Positions 16,068-25,283 are shown, numbered from the stretch's first letter. The stretch: DNA of 64,000 nucleotides from Ruminobacter sp964520475 (GCA_964520475.1 CAZFNS010000009.1:13762-77761); one strand, 5' to 3'. The notes: generated by a model not told the origin, from the letters alone. Made by a program: numbers and translations.

Positions 16068-17530
16068 CTACGGCTCTTTCTTCACGGTCTTTACGGCGCT
16101 CCGGGCGGTCTCCGGATCCTGCCCCGCCGCGGGCGCGGGCGCCCCGCAGTCGGCGCCGGTCACGGCGATCTCCCTTTCGGTCTTCCCGGTGTCCCGGTTC
16201 ACGTACACGTAGCGCAGCTCCCGGACGCGCGGGAGGATCCATTTCCCGTAAGCGTCGATGGCGCAGGTGCGCGCGATCCGGTCCTTCGCGAACCCGTCCT
16301 TGCGGACCTCCCCGGCCTTCGCCGGATCCACCCGGAAGCTCACGGTGAGCGACCCGTCGTCCCCGGCGGTCATGACCGGATCCTCCTCCTCGGGGCCGAA
16401 GCGCTCCCCGACGCGCCTGAGCGCGTACGGGGCGAAGCGGTTTTTGAGGTAGTCGGCGCTCAGGGTCTCCCCCTTCTCGGCCTCGTACGCGTAGGTGAAC
16501 TCGGCGTCGAGCCGCTCGCTCTCGCGGGCGAGCTCCCGCTTCCCGGCTCCGGACGGCTCCTTGCCCGCGCACTCGAGGTAGTCGAGGTCGACCTCGGAGA
16601 ACTCCGCGTCGCCGTGGTAAAAGACCAGGGCGATCCGCTCGAGGCGGTGCAGGATGCCCTCCTTGCGGGCGATGCGGCAGAAGAGGCTCAGGGTCTTGTT
16701 GTCCTGGGGGGTGCCGTCGAAGTCCATGGGGCCGACGGCGTCGGCGGCGCCGATTTCGTAAACCAGCGCCGAGCCCCTGCGGTCGAGCCGGACGTTCCTG
16801 AGGGTCAGGAACGGGCTGAGCTCCTGGGGCAGCTCGTAGGTGTTGTAGAAATAAGGCAGGTACATCCCGGCGAGATAGGCCCGGCTGTAGAAGCCCCGGT
16901 TCCCGGCCGCGTCCTTCTGGCGGCGCTTTAAGGCCTCGTACACCGGCTCGGCTCCTTCCGGGGCGGGCGGCTCCGCCGCGGGCGCGCCCGCGGCGTCCGG
17001 AACGCTCCCTTCCGCCTCCCCGCCCGCGGCGGGAGCCGGGGCGGNNNNNNNNNNNNNNNNNNNNNNNNNNNNNNNNNNNNNNNNNNNNNNNNNNNNNNNN
17101 NNNNNNNNNNNNNNNNNNNNNNNNNNNNNNNNNNNNNNNNNNNNGCGGGAGCGGCTTCGGCGGGAGCGGTTTCCGCGGCCTCGGATCCGGCGGCCGGCGC
17201 GGAAGCGGCGGGATCCGCCGCGGTACCGGCCGCGCTGCCGGCTCCGGCTTCGCCGGCCGGGGCCGCCGGGGCGGCGGCCTCCTCCCCGGCGGCGGGACCG
17301 GCCGGCAGGGACGGCATGACCTCGTCCACCGAGACCTCGTCCCCGCGCGGGGCGTTCGAAAGAATGGATTCGGACGACTCGTCCGGCAGGACCTCTTCCG
17401 CGGGGACCCGGTCGGTCACCTCGGCGTCCAGGGAAGGCGCCTCGGCGAGCTGCTCCTCCGCGGCGGCCGCCAGGGCGCAGGAGCAGGCGGCGCCGAGCAG
17501 CAGAAAACTTTTTGCCAGGCTATTGAGCAT
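16068..17530 (-). CDS. Exported two-domain protein with low-complexity linker, interrupted by gap
   Basis: The N-terminal part (from ATG 17528-17530, signal peptide MLNSLAKSFLLLGAACSCALA) and the C-terminal part (to 16068) lie either side of 100 Ns and are joined by an Ala/Pro/Glu-rich linker, so this is read as one gene whose exact length is unknown. The C-terminal part holds two divergent copies of one domain pattern: a beta-rich stretch, a central Cys, a basic helix, then a Tyr-rich strand and a final Cys (LTLRNVRL...FCRIA...LDYLEC and SLTVSFRV...TCAID...VTGADC). The same pattern ends the genes at 17520 and 18143. The start overlaps the upstream stop by 11 bp, implying translational coupling. 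Function unknown. Confidence 0.6.
17045..17144. other. Assembly gap (100 N)
   Basis: Exactly 100 N, the usual placeholder for unknown size, inside an Ala/Pro-coding low-complexity linker. The flanks share only short GCGGGAGC-like words, so no clean overlap is visible. The frame differs across the gap, so the true length is not 100. Confidence 0.95.
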
Positions 17531-18041
17531 TGTCGGTTCCATCCTTTTTGCCCTTTCGGCACATTTCGGGACTCACGGCCGCTTCCCCGGCCTTTTCGCC
17601 CGAACTTTTGCGCGCGGTCAGGACGATTCTCCTGACGCGGTGCAGGTTAAGCTTCTTCGCGCGGACCTTGCGGCAGTATTTCGCGAAATATTTGTCGTAC
17701 GCCGCCTTCTCGGTCCGCTGCCTGACGAAGGCGGGAAGATAGAAATAAGGATCGGCGATCACGGCCTCGCCGCGCACCTCCCCGTCGCCGGTGAAGGAGA
17801 CGCCGGTCAGGACCCCGTACCCGAAGTCGTAGGGAAGCTTGTCCGCGTACTTTTTCCGGTAGATCCGCTCGAGCTCGCGGCCCGTCAGGTAGCGGTCCGG
17901 GGCTTTGCGGGCGGCCGCGGCCGGACGCGCGTCCGCCCGGGCGGCGTCCGCCCCGGCGGCTCCCGCCCCCGCGGGCGCGGCGGCGGCAAGGACGGCGAAC
18001 GCGAGGCCCAGAGCCGTCCGCGGGCTGATTCGTGCTGGCAT
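17520..18041 (-). CDS. Exported small protein with Cys-ended domain
   Basis: 173 residues. ATG at 18039-18041 opens a signal peptide (SPRTALGLAFAVLAAAAPAGA). After an Ala/Arg-rich segment comes one domain: YDFGYGVLTGVSFTGDGEVR, an FYLPAFVRQRTEKAAY basic helix, CRKVRAKKLNLHRVRRIVL and a final Cys near the C-terminus. It matches the pattern in 16068-17530 and 18143-18850, so the three genes are probably duplicates in one operon. The stop overlaps the next start. Function unknown. Confidence 0.65.
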   Translation of the reverse strand: MPARISPRTALGLAFAVLAAAAPAGAGAAGADAARADARPAAAARKAPDRYLTGRELERIYRKKYADKLPYDFGYGVLTGVSFTGDGEVRGEAVIADPYFYLPAFVRQRTEKAAYDKYFAKYCRKVRAKKLNLHRVRRIVLTARKSSGEKAGEAAVSPEMCRKGKKDGTDNAQ

Positions 18042-18142
18042 CTGATTCCGGAATTTTCGGGGGGATCCTGTAAAAATTTTATCCGAAAGCGGACGATTTA
18101 TCAATAAAACGCGCGCCCGGGGGCGGCCGCGGGCCGGCCGGA

Positions 18143-18850
18143 TCACGCGTCCGCGCAGGTCTCGGCGGTGATCTCGAGCTCGGCGAACGGCTTGCCGTCC
18201 AGCACGTAGGTGATGCGGAAATAATCCGCCACTTTGAGGATCTCTTCCCGGATGAAGCGGCTCCGGCACATGTACTTCACCGTTCCCGCGGGGTCCGGGT
18301 CCGCCGCGAACCGCGGCGAGACGGCGAAGCGCAGGCCCAGGGTGCTGCCCGGGCCCGCCGTGACCTCCTCCAGGGTGAGATCCTCGTCGATCCGGTGCGG
18401 CAGCGTGATGTTCCGCTTCCTGAGCATTTCGGGAATGATGTTGAGGCGCAGGTTCTCGGCCGTGGCGCGCCCGTTGGACTGGTAGAGCCCGGGATCGGCG
18501 AAGCCGTCCGCGGTCAGATCCCGGGCGTAGGGAAACAGGCACAGCCAGAGGAACCAGAGCGCCCCCGCCGCGCCCAGGGCGATCGCGGCGGCGAAGCAGT
18601 ATTTCTCGAGGGCGTCGCCCCGGGGGGAAGCTTTGCCCCCGGACGCGGCTTTCCCGGCCGGGGCTTTGCGCGCGCGCCCGCCCCCGGCTCCCTTTCCGGC
18701 GGTTTTTTTCCCGGCGCCGGCGGCGCCCTTCCCGGCGGGCTTTTTCCCGGCGCCGGAAGCGCCTTTGCCGGCGGGCTTTGCCGCCCCGCCGGTTCCGGCT
18801 TCGCCTTCCGCCCGCTCCTCGGGTTCCGTCCGTTCCGTGTTTTCCGCCAC
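18143..18850 (-). CDS. Membrane-anchored protein with Lys/Ala/Gly repeats and Cys-ended domain
   Basis: 235 residues, ATG at 18848-18850. The first about 75 residues are a cationic KPAGKGA-type repeat (units of about 12 residues), then one transmembrane segment (YCFAAAIALGAAGALWFLWL), then an extracytoplasmic domain (LTLEEVTAGPGSTLGLRFAV ... KYMCRSRFIREEIL ... ITYVLDGKPFAELEITAETC). The last part shares the Cys-ended domain pattern of the next two genes. The basic head is inside by the positive-inside rule and could contact nucleic acid or phospholipid; that is inference. First gene of the three-gene group. Confidence 0.65.
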   Translation of the reverse strand: MAENTERTEPEERAEGEAGTGGAAKPAGKGASGAGKKPAGKGAAGAGKKTAGKGAGGGRARKAPAGKAASGGKASPRGDALEKYCFAAAIALGAAGALWFLWLCLFPYARDLTADGFADPGLYQSNGRATAENLRLNIIPEMLRKRNITLPHRIDEDLTLEEVTAGPGSTLGLRFAVSPRFAADPDPAGTVKYMCRSRFIREEILKVADYFRITYVLDGKPFAELEITAETCADA

Positions 18851-18948
18851 CGTTCCTCCCCGGCCCCGCCGCGCGGGCGCCTCCGGTTATTATAGCGCGC
18901 CGGCCCGCCCGCGCAAGCCGGCGGGGCGCGCGGCGCGGCCCGCCGGGC

Positions 18949-18982
18949 AAAAAAAGCGGCCTCCCGGCGGGGCCGGGAGGCC
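18949..18982 (-). terminator. Terminator after the 18999 gene
   Basis: Minus-strand GGCCTCCCGGC/GCCGGGAGGCC stem, GC, then seven T. Confidence 0.85.
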
Positions 18983-18998
18983 GGACGGCAAGCGGGCG

Positions 18999-20162
18999 TC
19001 AGCGGCCTGTCTTCAGATTCTCCTTAAAGAAGGCGGCGATTTTGGCGAAGGGGATCTTCGCCGTGTCGTCGTAGAGGGAGGTGTGGGTCGCGTCCGGCAC
19101 CAGGACCAGCTCTTTCGGCTCGGCGGCCTTCGCGAAGGCGTTCTCGGCGAAATAGCGGGAGTGGGCCTTGTCGCCCGTCACGAACAGGATCGGCCGCGGG
19201 GCGATCTCCGCGATGTCGGTCATCAGCTCGAAGTTGAAGAAGCCGTACGGGGCCGTGGCGTCCCAGGCCAGGGTGTTGGAGTTTATGGCGCGGGGATGGT
19301 AGGCGCGCTCCACGTAGTACCCGTAGAACTCCTTGGTGACGGGATCGGCGTCCGCCGGGAGTTTGTCGGGGAACATGGTGCCCGAGGAAACCACTTCGCC
19401 CTTCGCGTCGAAGCCGAGCTCGTGGGAGCCGGCGAAGCCTTTGCCGGTCACCGCCTCCTCCTGGCGCGCCTTCGCGAGGTGCTCCTTAACCTTGAGGCGC
19501 TGCTCCGGGGTGTAGTACGCGCCCTTGTAGTGGTCGCTGATGCTCTCCGACATGTCGTACATGGCCGACACGGCCACGGCTTTGATGCGGACGTCGTTCG
19601 CGGCGGCGGTGAGGGCCATGCCGGACAGCCCGCAGATGCCGGCCGCGCCCACGGCCCCGGCGTCGACGAACTTAAGGTTGCTCACGAAATCGACCGCGGC
19701 GGAGTAGTCCTCGGTGAAGATGTCCGGGGAGGCCATGTTGCGGGGCTCGCCCCCGCTCTCCCCGGTGAAGGTCTGGTCGAAGGCCAGGGTCACGAAGCCT
19801 TCTTTGGCCAGGGTCTGGGCGTACAGCCCGGAGACCTGCTCCTTGACGGCCCCGAACGGCCCGCTCACGACGACGGCCGGGTACTTTTTGCTCTTGTCGA
19901 AGCCCGCGGGCAGGTACAGGTGCCCGGCGACCTCGAAGCCGTAGCGGTTCCGGAAGGTCACCTTGTACGCGGGCGCGGCGGCGTCGGTTTTGAACACGCG
20001 GGTGTCGTCCGCGAGGGGGGCGATCGCGGCGTTCTTCATCAGGGACACGGCTTTGAGCTCGTCCGCGGCCGGGGCCGCGGGGGCGGCGGCGAAGGCGGGA
20101 CAGGCGGTCGCGGCCAGGGCGGCGACGACCGCCGCGAGGCCGAGCATGCGCAGTTTTTTCAT
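18999..20162 (-). CDS. Exported alpha/beta hydrolase, dienelactone-hydrolase/YcjY-like
   Basis: 387 residues with a typical signal peptide (MKKLRMLGLAAVVAALAATACPAFA). Alpha/beta-hydrolase fold: VAGHLYLPAGFDKSKKYPAV strand, FGAVKEQ oxyanion region, AGICGLSGMAL nucleophile elbow in which Cys occupies the usual Ser position as in dienelactone hydrolases, acid in ILFVTGDKAHSR, and His in PDATHTSLYDD. Proteins of this type are widespread in gut Proteobacteria with no proven substrate; an ester or thioester of small aromatic or acyl compounds is plausible. Single gene with its own terminator. Confidence 0.8.
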   Translation of the reverse strand: MKKLRMLGLAAVVAALAATACPAFAAAPAAPAADELKAVSLMKNAAIAPLADDTRVFKTDAAAPAYKVTFRNRYGFEVAGHLYLPAGFDKSKKYPAVVVSGPFGAVKEQVSGLYAQTLAKEGFVTLAFDQTFTGESGGEPRNMASPDIFTEDYSAAVDFVSNLKFVDAGAVGAAGICGLSGMALTAAANDVRIKAVAVSAMYDMSESISDHYKGAYYTPEQRLKVKEHLAKARQEEAVTGKGFAGSHELGFDAKGEVVSSGTMFPDKLPADADPVTKEFYGYYVERAYHPRAINSNTLAWDATAPYGFFNFELMTDIAEIAPRPILFVTGDKAHSRYFAENAFAKAAEPKELVLVPDATHTSLYDDTAKIPFAKIAAFFKENLKTGR

Positions 20163-20298
20163 GGTGGGGTTCCTCTCAGCTTGGCGATTCCTAAAATTTC
20201 CGGCGGGCCCGCGGGCGCCGCCCGCCGCCGCGAACTTCTCCGGCGGCCTCTTATCTGAATTCTATCCGAAGGCCCCTGAAATTACTAATGATTTATTT

Positions 20299-21024
20299 TT
20301 ATATTATGTTATTCCCGCGGGGAATATCCGGGGAGGCGCCGCCGGGCGCCCCGGCCGGCCCCGGCGCCCGCGCCCCGGGCAGGTATTTCTCCGCCCGGCG
20401 GCGGCAGGACAGGATGTGCGCGCAGAGGTCGATCAGGCGGTTCCGGAGCCGGGCGATCGCGGCCTCGCGCCCCGCCGCGTCCCGGTTCCCGATCCGCAGC
20501 AGGGAATTCATGACGACGAGCCGGTCCGTCTTCTCGAGCAGGGCCACGAACTCGCGCTGGAGCGGGTGCTTGAGGACCACCCTGCGGCTCAGCTTCCGGG
20601 TCACGGCGCCGCGGATCTTCGGGGAGCGGAGGAACTCCGCCGTTTCCGCGTCCAGGCGCGCGAGCCCGGCGTCGAGCGCCGCGGCCGTCCGCGCGAAACC
20701 TCGCAGCAGCTCCCGGAAGGCCCGCCCGTCCCCCTCGGCGAAATCCCGCCCGCCGAAGCGGAGCGCGAGCGACAGCACGTTAAGGCCCCACAGCGCGTCT
20801 TTGAGAAAGCGGCGCGCGAGGCCGGCCGCCTCGTTCGAGGCGAGTTCGAGCGCGTACTCGCAGCGGACGCTGCCGCGGAAGGGCCGGGCCGCCGGCGCGG
20901 TTTTTTCCCCGCGGGCCGGCCCGGGGGATCGCTCCGCCGGGCGTTTCCCCGGGCGGGGTTCCCCCGGCCGGCTCCCCGGCGGGACGGACGGCGCGGGCGC
21001 GGCCCGCTCTTGCGGCGACGACAT
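20299..21024 (-). CDS. Hypothetical protein, helical core with disordered ends
   Basis: 241 residues, not recognised. ATG at 21022-21024 after a GGGGAGG site. Residues 1-48 and the last 25 are Pro/Gly/Arg-rich and probably disordered. The core (FRGSVRCEYALELASNEAAGLARRFL ... EFVALLEKTDRLVVMNSLLRIGN) reads as an all-helical bundle without signal or membrane segments. There is some similarity in style to the AcaB/DUF1845-type proteins of integrative elements, but not enough to name it. It stands alone between two terminators. Confidence 0.5.
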   Translation of the reverse strand: MSSPQERAAPAPSVPPGSRPGEPRPGKRPAERSPGPARGEKTAPAARPFRGSVRCEYALELASNEAAGLARRFLKDALWGLNVLSLALRFGGRDFAEGDGRAFRELLRGFARTAAALDAGLARLDAETAEFLRSPKIRGAVTRKLSRRVVLKHPLQREFVALLEKTDRLVVMNSLLRIGNRDAAGREAAIARLRNRLIDLCAHILSCRRRAEKYLPGARAPGPAGAPGGASPDIPRGNNII

Positions 21025-21047
21025 GCTCCGGGCGCCTCCCCGGCGCG

Positions 21048-21087
21048 AAAAAAAAACGGATGACAGGACCGCGCCATGTTATCCGTT
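21048..21087 (-). terminator. Terminator after the 21134 gene
   Basis: Minus-strand AACGGATAACA/TGTCATCCGTT stem (one mismatch) followed by seven or more T. Confidence 0.75.
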
Positions 21088-21133
21088 CCCGGGCGGCCGG
21101 CGCCGCCCCTAAGCCTTATATCCGCGCCGGGCG

Positions 21134-22219
21134 CTACGGGGTGAACACCCCCTTGTCCCCGTCGTCGTCGCCGTCCTCGGGATCGGCGCCGCGCACGTTT
21201 TCGGGCGCGCCGCTCTCCCCGGGAGCCCCGCCGGGCCCCCCGTCCTCACTCCGGCCCGGGATCGTCCCGCCGCCCGCGGGGCCGCCGCGGCCGCCCTTCA
21301 TGCTCTCCCGCACGGAGACGATCAGGTTGTTCCTGAAGTCGCTCAGGGCCATCCAGATGTAGAAAAGCGGGATCAGCAGGGTGAACTCGCTGGTCAGCGC
21401 GTAGCGCACCTGCGGCTCGCCGATGAAGCACATGCTCGCCGCGAAGAGCGCGAGGGTGAAGGTGTTCGCGTAGACGTTGAGCCGGATCAGCGCGTCCTTG
21501 GGGAGGCCGATCTTGACGATGATCTGCAGGAGGAGGCTGATGAGGGTCGTGAAGAGGATATAGACGGCCTGGTGGATCATGATGAGCAGCCAGAGCGTCA
21601 GGGTGGCGATCACCGCGTAGGTCGTGATCATCCGGCGGTTCAGCGTGCGGACGATCTCCTCGGCCGTCGTCGGGTACCCTTCCTCGGCCGCCGGCATGAA
21701 GAGGTCGTAGTTTATGCACACGGCCTCGCCGTAGCCGGAGAAGCCGTAGCAGAAATTGGAACGGTACAGGGACAGCACCGGCCTGATCTCGGCGTCCTCC
21801 CGGAACTCGAAGGACGGGAAGACGTTCTCCGGGACGTGCTTGGTCGCGGGCCGCACGCTCAGCATGACCGACCCGTCCTCGTAGCGGAACACGTAGGCCG
21901 GCCCTTCCTCCCCGTCCCCGCCCGCGGCCCACTTCGCCGCGTCGGCCTCCGGGCGGGCCGCCTCGATCCGGCCGTCCCGGTAGTACAGGTCCGGGGCGCG
22001 CCGCGCCCCGGGGAGCACCGTGCCGGCGTAGAAATCCGCGAGCTGCCAGAAGCAGGCGGCGGCCGCGACGACGGCGGCGAGGCCGCAGGAGCGCAGGAAG
22101 TGCCCCTGCCCGAAACCCCGGAAGTAGCAGATCACCGAGATGTAGAATTTTCTGGAGAAAACGGCCAGGATCGGGAAAAGAAAAAGTTTTTTCAGAAATT
22201 TCAGCATGGTTTTCATCAC
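21134..22219 (-). CDS. Multi-pass membrane protein, DUF1189-like
   Basis: 361 residues. The N-terminus FLKKLFLFPILAVFSRKFYISVICYFRGFGQGHFLRS resembles the opening of DUF1189 proteins, followed by a transmembrane helix, a large extracytoplasmic segment (residues about 65-195), then four or five helices (TTYAVIATLTLWLLIMIHQA, ILFTTLISLLLQIIV, FTLALFAASMCFIG, FTLLIPLFYIWMALSDFR). The acidic Gly/Asp-rich tail (DPEDGDDDGDKG) is cytoplasmic. Start ATG at 22217-22219; a start six bases in is also possible. No neighbour hints at its role. The DUF1189 match is by general layout, not by full alignment. Confidence 0.6.
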   Translation of the reverse strand: MMKTMLKFLKKLFLFPILAVFSRKFYISVICYFRGFGQGHFLRSCGLAAVVAAAACFWQLADFYAGTVLPGARRAPDLYYRDGRIEAARPEADAAKWAAGGDGEEGPAYVFRYEDGSVMLSVRPATKHVPENVFPSFEFREDAEIRPVLSLYRSNFCYGFSGYGEAVCINYDLFMPAAEEGYPTTAEEIVRTLNRRMITTYAVIATLTLWLLIMIHQAVYILFTTLISLLLQIIVKIGLPKDALIRLNVYANTFTLALFAASMCFIGEPQVRYALTSEFTLLIPLFYIWMALSDFRNNLIVSVRESMKGGRGGPAGGGTIPGRSEDGGPGGAPGESGAPENVRGADPEDGDDDGDKGVFTP

Positions 22220-22333
22220 CAGGGGATCGTTCCCCCGCGCGCGGTTCTTTTTTCGCGTTCAATTTTAGCATTGAACGGCCGCTATGCCAAAGGGGGCGCG
22301 CCGGAAATCCGGGCGGGGCCGCCCGGGGAACAC

Positions 22334-24079
22334 TCACCGTCCGGAGGGCTTGTCCCCGCCCGCGCCCTCGCGGCTCGACAGATCGTCGTAGGCGATGCAG
22401 GACTCGGCGCTCTGGAGGTCGCACCCCTTCCGGTACCAGGCGCGCGCGGCCTCCGCGTCCCGGGGGAAGCCGACCCCGCCGTCGTGCATGAACCCGAGGT
22501 AGTAGCAGGCCTCCCCGTCGTCGAGGGCGCAGCCCTGGCCGAAGAAGTCGGCGGCCTTGGCGTAGTCGACCTCCACGTCCCGGCCGTTGAGGTAGATGAG
22601 GCCGAGGCCCGTGCAGCCCTGGGAGTAGCGGAGGGCGCAGGCCCGGGCCGAGTACTCGCGCGACCGCACGAAGTCCCTCTCCACGCCGCGGCCGTTGTAG
22701 TAGGCGACCCCGAGGTAGAAGCAGGACACGCCGTCGTTCATGCCGCAGGCCACCTCGAAGTACTTGTCCGCGAGCGCCACGTCGAGCTCCCGTCCGGCGC
22801 CGCGGTCGTAGACGAGCCCGACGTTGCGGCAGCCGTCGGGGACGTCGAGCCCGCAGGCCTTCCGCGACAGCTCGTAAAACTCGTCCGGCGCGGCGGCGAG
22901 CTCCGGCAGGGCCTCGAGGACCCGCGCCGCGTGGTAGCAGCCCTCGCCGTGCCCGAGATCGCAGGCCTCGCGGTAACGGCGCAGGGCGCCGGCCGGATCC
23001 GCGGCCGCGCCGGCGCCGGCTTCGCACAGGCGCCCGACCCGGTCGCAGGCCGGGCCGTTTTTCAGGGCGCACGCCCTCATGAAGAAGCGGCGGGCCTCGC
23101 CGTAGCCCGCCCCGGGGATCCCGCCCCCGAGGTGCATTTCCCCGAGCTCGGCGCACGCGTCGCTTTCCCCGAGCCCGCAGGCGCGCCCGAGGAGCTCGAG
23201 CCCGCGCGCCGCGCTTTCCCCGGCCGGGACGCCCCCGTCGAGGTTGGCGAGGAAGATGTTGGCGAGTTCCCGGCAGGAGCGCCCGTGCCCGAGATCGCAG
23301 CCCTTCCGGTACCAGCCGGTCACCGCGCCGATGCTCCGGCCCGCCGCCTCCCGTCCGTACTCGAGGGCGCCGGCGCGGAAGCACCCGGGCCCGTCGCCGA
23401 GGGCGCAGGCCTTGCGGAAAAGCTTCTCCGCCTCGCCGGATTCCGCGCCGGGGGTCAGGGCGAGCTCCCGGCAGCCGGGCCCGCTGCCCAGGCCGCAGCT
23501 TTTGCGGAGGGCGGCGCGGGCCTCGGGGTCCCGGCGCCGCTCCCGGTAAAAGCCCGCGAGGTCGCGGCAGGAGCGCGCGTCGTTCCCCGCGCAGCCGCGC
23601 GCGAGGATCCGGCCCGCGCGGAGATCGTCGGGGGGAACGTGGAGACCCTGCCGGTGGAACTCGGCCAGATCGGCGCAGCCCGCGGTCCGGCCGTCCGCGC
23701 ATTCCCGCGCGAACGCCGCGGCGGCGCGCGGCTGGTCGTCCAGCGCGTCGCGGTACAGGCGGCCGAGCCGGACGCAGGAATCCCCGTACGCGTCCGCGCA
23801 GGCCGCGGCGAGGAACCGCTCCGCCTTCGCGTAATCGGTCGGGGCGCCCTTCTCCGCGCCGCTCCAGCGGATCCCCGCGAGCAGGCAGGACTCGGCGCTT
23901 CCGCTCCGGCAGCCCTTTTCGAGAAGCTCGGCGCTCCTTTCGGGGCGGCCGGCGCCCAGGTAGGCCGCGGCGGCCCGCGGGCAGCTGTCCCCGCCGCCCG
24001 CCGCGCAGACGATCTCGTCGCAGGCGCAGAGCCACAGCGCCGCGGCGAGACAAACGAATATTCTGATGCTTAAAACCAT
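22334..24079 (-). CDS. Hcp-like Sel1-repeat lipoprotein
   Basis: 581 residues from ATG 24077-24079, chosen because it starts a lipoprotein-like signal (IFVCLAAALWLCAC). The rest is about 14 consecutive Sel1-like repeats of 35-37 residues with the pattern A..Y..AC.LG.G..C..LG.L, each with a Cys pair seven or eight residues apart. This is the disulfide-bridged type known from Helicobacter cysteine-rich proteins. Such solenoids bind proteins or cell-wall fragments; the specific partner is unknown. It is divergent from mepA, a murein endopeptidase, which is suggestive but not proof of a wall-related role. Confidence 0.85.
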   Translation of the reverse strand: MVLSIRIFVCLAAALWLCACDEIVCAAGGGDSCPRAAAAYLGAGRPERSAELLEKGCRSGSAESCLLAGIRWSGAEKGAPTDYAKAERFLAAACADAYGDSCVRLGRLYRDALDDQPRAAAAFARECADGRTAGCADLAEFHRQGLHVPPDDLRAGRILARGCAGNDARSCRDLAGFYRERRRDPEARAALRKSCGLGSGPGCRELALTPGAESGEAEKLFRKACALGDGPGCFRAGALEYGREAAGRSIGAVTGWYRKGCDLGHGRSCRELANIFLANLDGGVPAGESAARGLELLGRACGLGESDACAELGEMHLGGGIPGAGYGEARRFFMRACALKNGPACDRVGRLCEAGAGAAADPAGALRRYREACDLGHGEGCYHAARVLEALPELAAAPDEFYELSRKACGLDVPDGCRNVGLVYDRGAGRELDVALADKYFEVACGMNDGVSCFYLGVAYYNGRGVERDFVRSREYSARACALRYSQGCTGLGLIYLNGRDVEVDYAKAADFFGQGCALDDGEACYYLGFMHDGGVGFPRDAEAARAWYRKGCDLQSAESCIAYDDLSSREGAGGDKPSGR

Positions 24080-24195
24080 ATCCCAGCAGTGCCGTCCCGC
24101 GCCCGGCGCCCGGAGGGGCGGCCGTCCGCCCCGTGCCCGGGATCCCGCGCGGCCGTGCTTACGTTTCAGATGTTTTATCCCGCTTTCGGGCATTA

Positions 24196-24226
24196 ATTAT
24201 ACTACCCGGGGCTTCAATCTTGTCAA
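24196..24226 (-). promoter_or_regulatory. Promoter of the Hcp-like gene
   Basis: Minus-strand TTGACA (24221-24226), 19-bp spacer, TATAAT (24196-24201): perfect boxes with long spacing. It lies in the 333-bp divergent spacer 24080-24412. Confidence 0.6.
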
Positions 24227-24294
24227 CGGCCGCCCCGCCCGGAGCCCGTTTCCCGGCCCGCCCCGCAAATCGGGCGCGAAACGGCCGCGATCGG

Positions 24295-24323
24295 TTTGCG
24301 ATCGGCGCGGCGGGGAGTATAAT
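24295..24323 (+). promoter_or_regulatory. Promoter of mepA
   Basis: TTTGCG (24295-24300), 17-bp spacer, TATAAT (24318-24323), about 90 bp before the mepA ATG. No gene is supported elsewhere in the divergent spacer. Confidence 0.6.
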
Positions 24324-24412
24324 CCGATCCCGGAGCGGAAGCAAAGGCGCGCCCGCCCGGCGCGCGCCGGAATTCCGCGGCTTTCGTTCAAACCGAGGGA
24401 GGATCCCAACCG

Positions 24413-25237
24413 ATGTTCTTCGCGCCCGTTTTCCTGGCGGCGGCCCTGACCGCCACCCCCGCCGGCTGGGCCAAAATCACCGCCCCGGCGGGCGACGCCC
24501 CCTCGCCGGTCGGCGAGTACGGCAACGGCTGCATTTTCGGGGCCGTGAGCGCCGATCTCAACCACCCCTACTACCAGGTCATCCGGCAGCAGAACCGGCG
24601 CTACTACGGCCATCCCGAGCTGGTCGACTTCATCGGCGGGCTCGCCGGGCGCGCCCACGAGGCGGGCCTGCCCATCCTGCTCATCGGCGACATGGCCATG
24701 CCCCGGGGCGGCCGTTTCGTGAGCGGCCACGCGAGCCACCAGACCGGGCTCGACGCCGACGTCTGGTTCCGCATGGTCAAAAAGAAACTGTCGGACAAGG
24801 AGCTCCGGAAACCCTGGGCGCTCACGATCGTCAGGGACAATCTCCGCGACGTGAACGGGTATTACGGCAAGGATATCTATAAGCTCGTCAAACTGGCCGC
24901 CGAGGACGACCGGGTGGAGCGCATCTTCGTGAACGCGGCCATCAAGAACCGGCTGTGCGAGGACACCCCGGAGGCGGAGCGGGGCTGGCTCGGCAAGGTC
25001 CGCCCGTGGTGGGGGCACACCGCCCACATGCACGTGCGGCTCGCCTGCCCCGAGGGAGCGGCGGACTGCGTGAAGCAGGCGCCCCCGCCGAAGGGAACCG
25101 GCTGCGGCCTCGAGGTGAAGAGCTGGCTCGGCGATCTCCTGCGCCCGAAGAAAAAAGAGAAGACCCCGGCGAAGCCGCCCCGCCCGGTCAAAAAGGTTCC
25201 CCCGGCCCTCTGCACCGAGCTTATCCGCATGAAATAG
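24413..25237 (+). CDS. mepA: Penicillin-insensitive murein endopeptidase
   Basis: Periplasmic LAS-type zinc peptidase that cuts the D-Ala-meso-DAP cross-link of peptidoglycan. 274 residues, as in E. coli. Signal peptide MFFAPVFLAAALTATPAGWA; zinc ligands in GHASHQTGLDADVWF (His...Asp) and WWGHTAHMHVRLACP (His). Conserved cysteines for disulfides are present. A Lys/Pro-rich stretch (KKKEKTPAKPPRPVKK) near the C-terminus is unusual. ATG follows GGAGG at about 12 bp. Ends at a terminator shared with the convergent gene. Confidence 0.95.
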   Translation: MFFAPVFLAAALTATPAGWAKITAPAGDAPSPVGEYGNGCIFGAVSADLNHPYYQVIRQQNRRYYGHPELVDFIGGLAGRAHEAGLPILLIGDMAMPRGGRFVSGHASHQTGLDADVWFRMVKKKLSDKELRKPWALTIVRDNLRDVNGYYGKDIYKLVKLAAEDDRVERIFVNAAIKNRLCEDTPEAERGWLGKVRPWWGHTAHMHVRLACPEGAADCVKQAPPPKGTGCGLEVKSWLGDLLRPKKKEKTPAKPPRPVKKVPPALCTELIRMK

Positions 25238-25283
25238 CCCGGGACGCGGCGGCGCGCCGCGGAGCCGCGCGAAAACGCGAAAA

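Noticed and set aside
21572..24073. 833-codon plus-strand open frame
   Set aside because: Antisense to the DUF1189-like and Hcp-like genes, whose protein features are clear.
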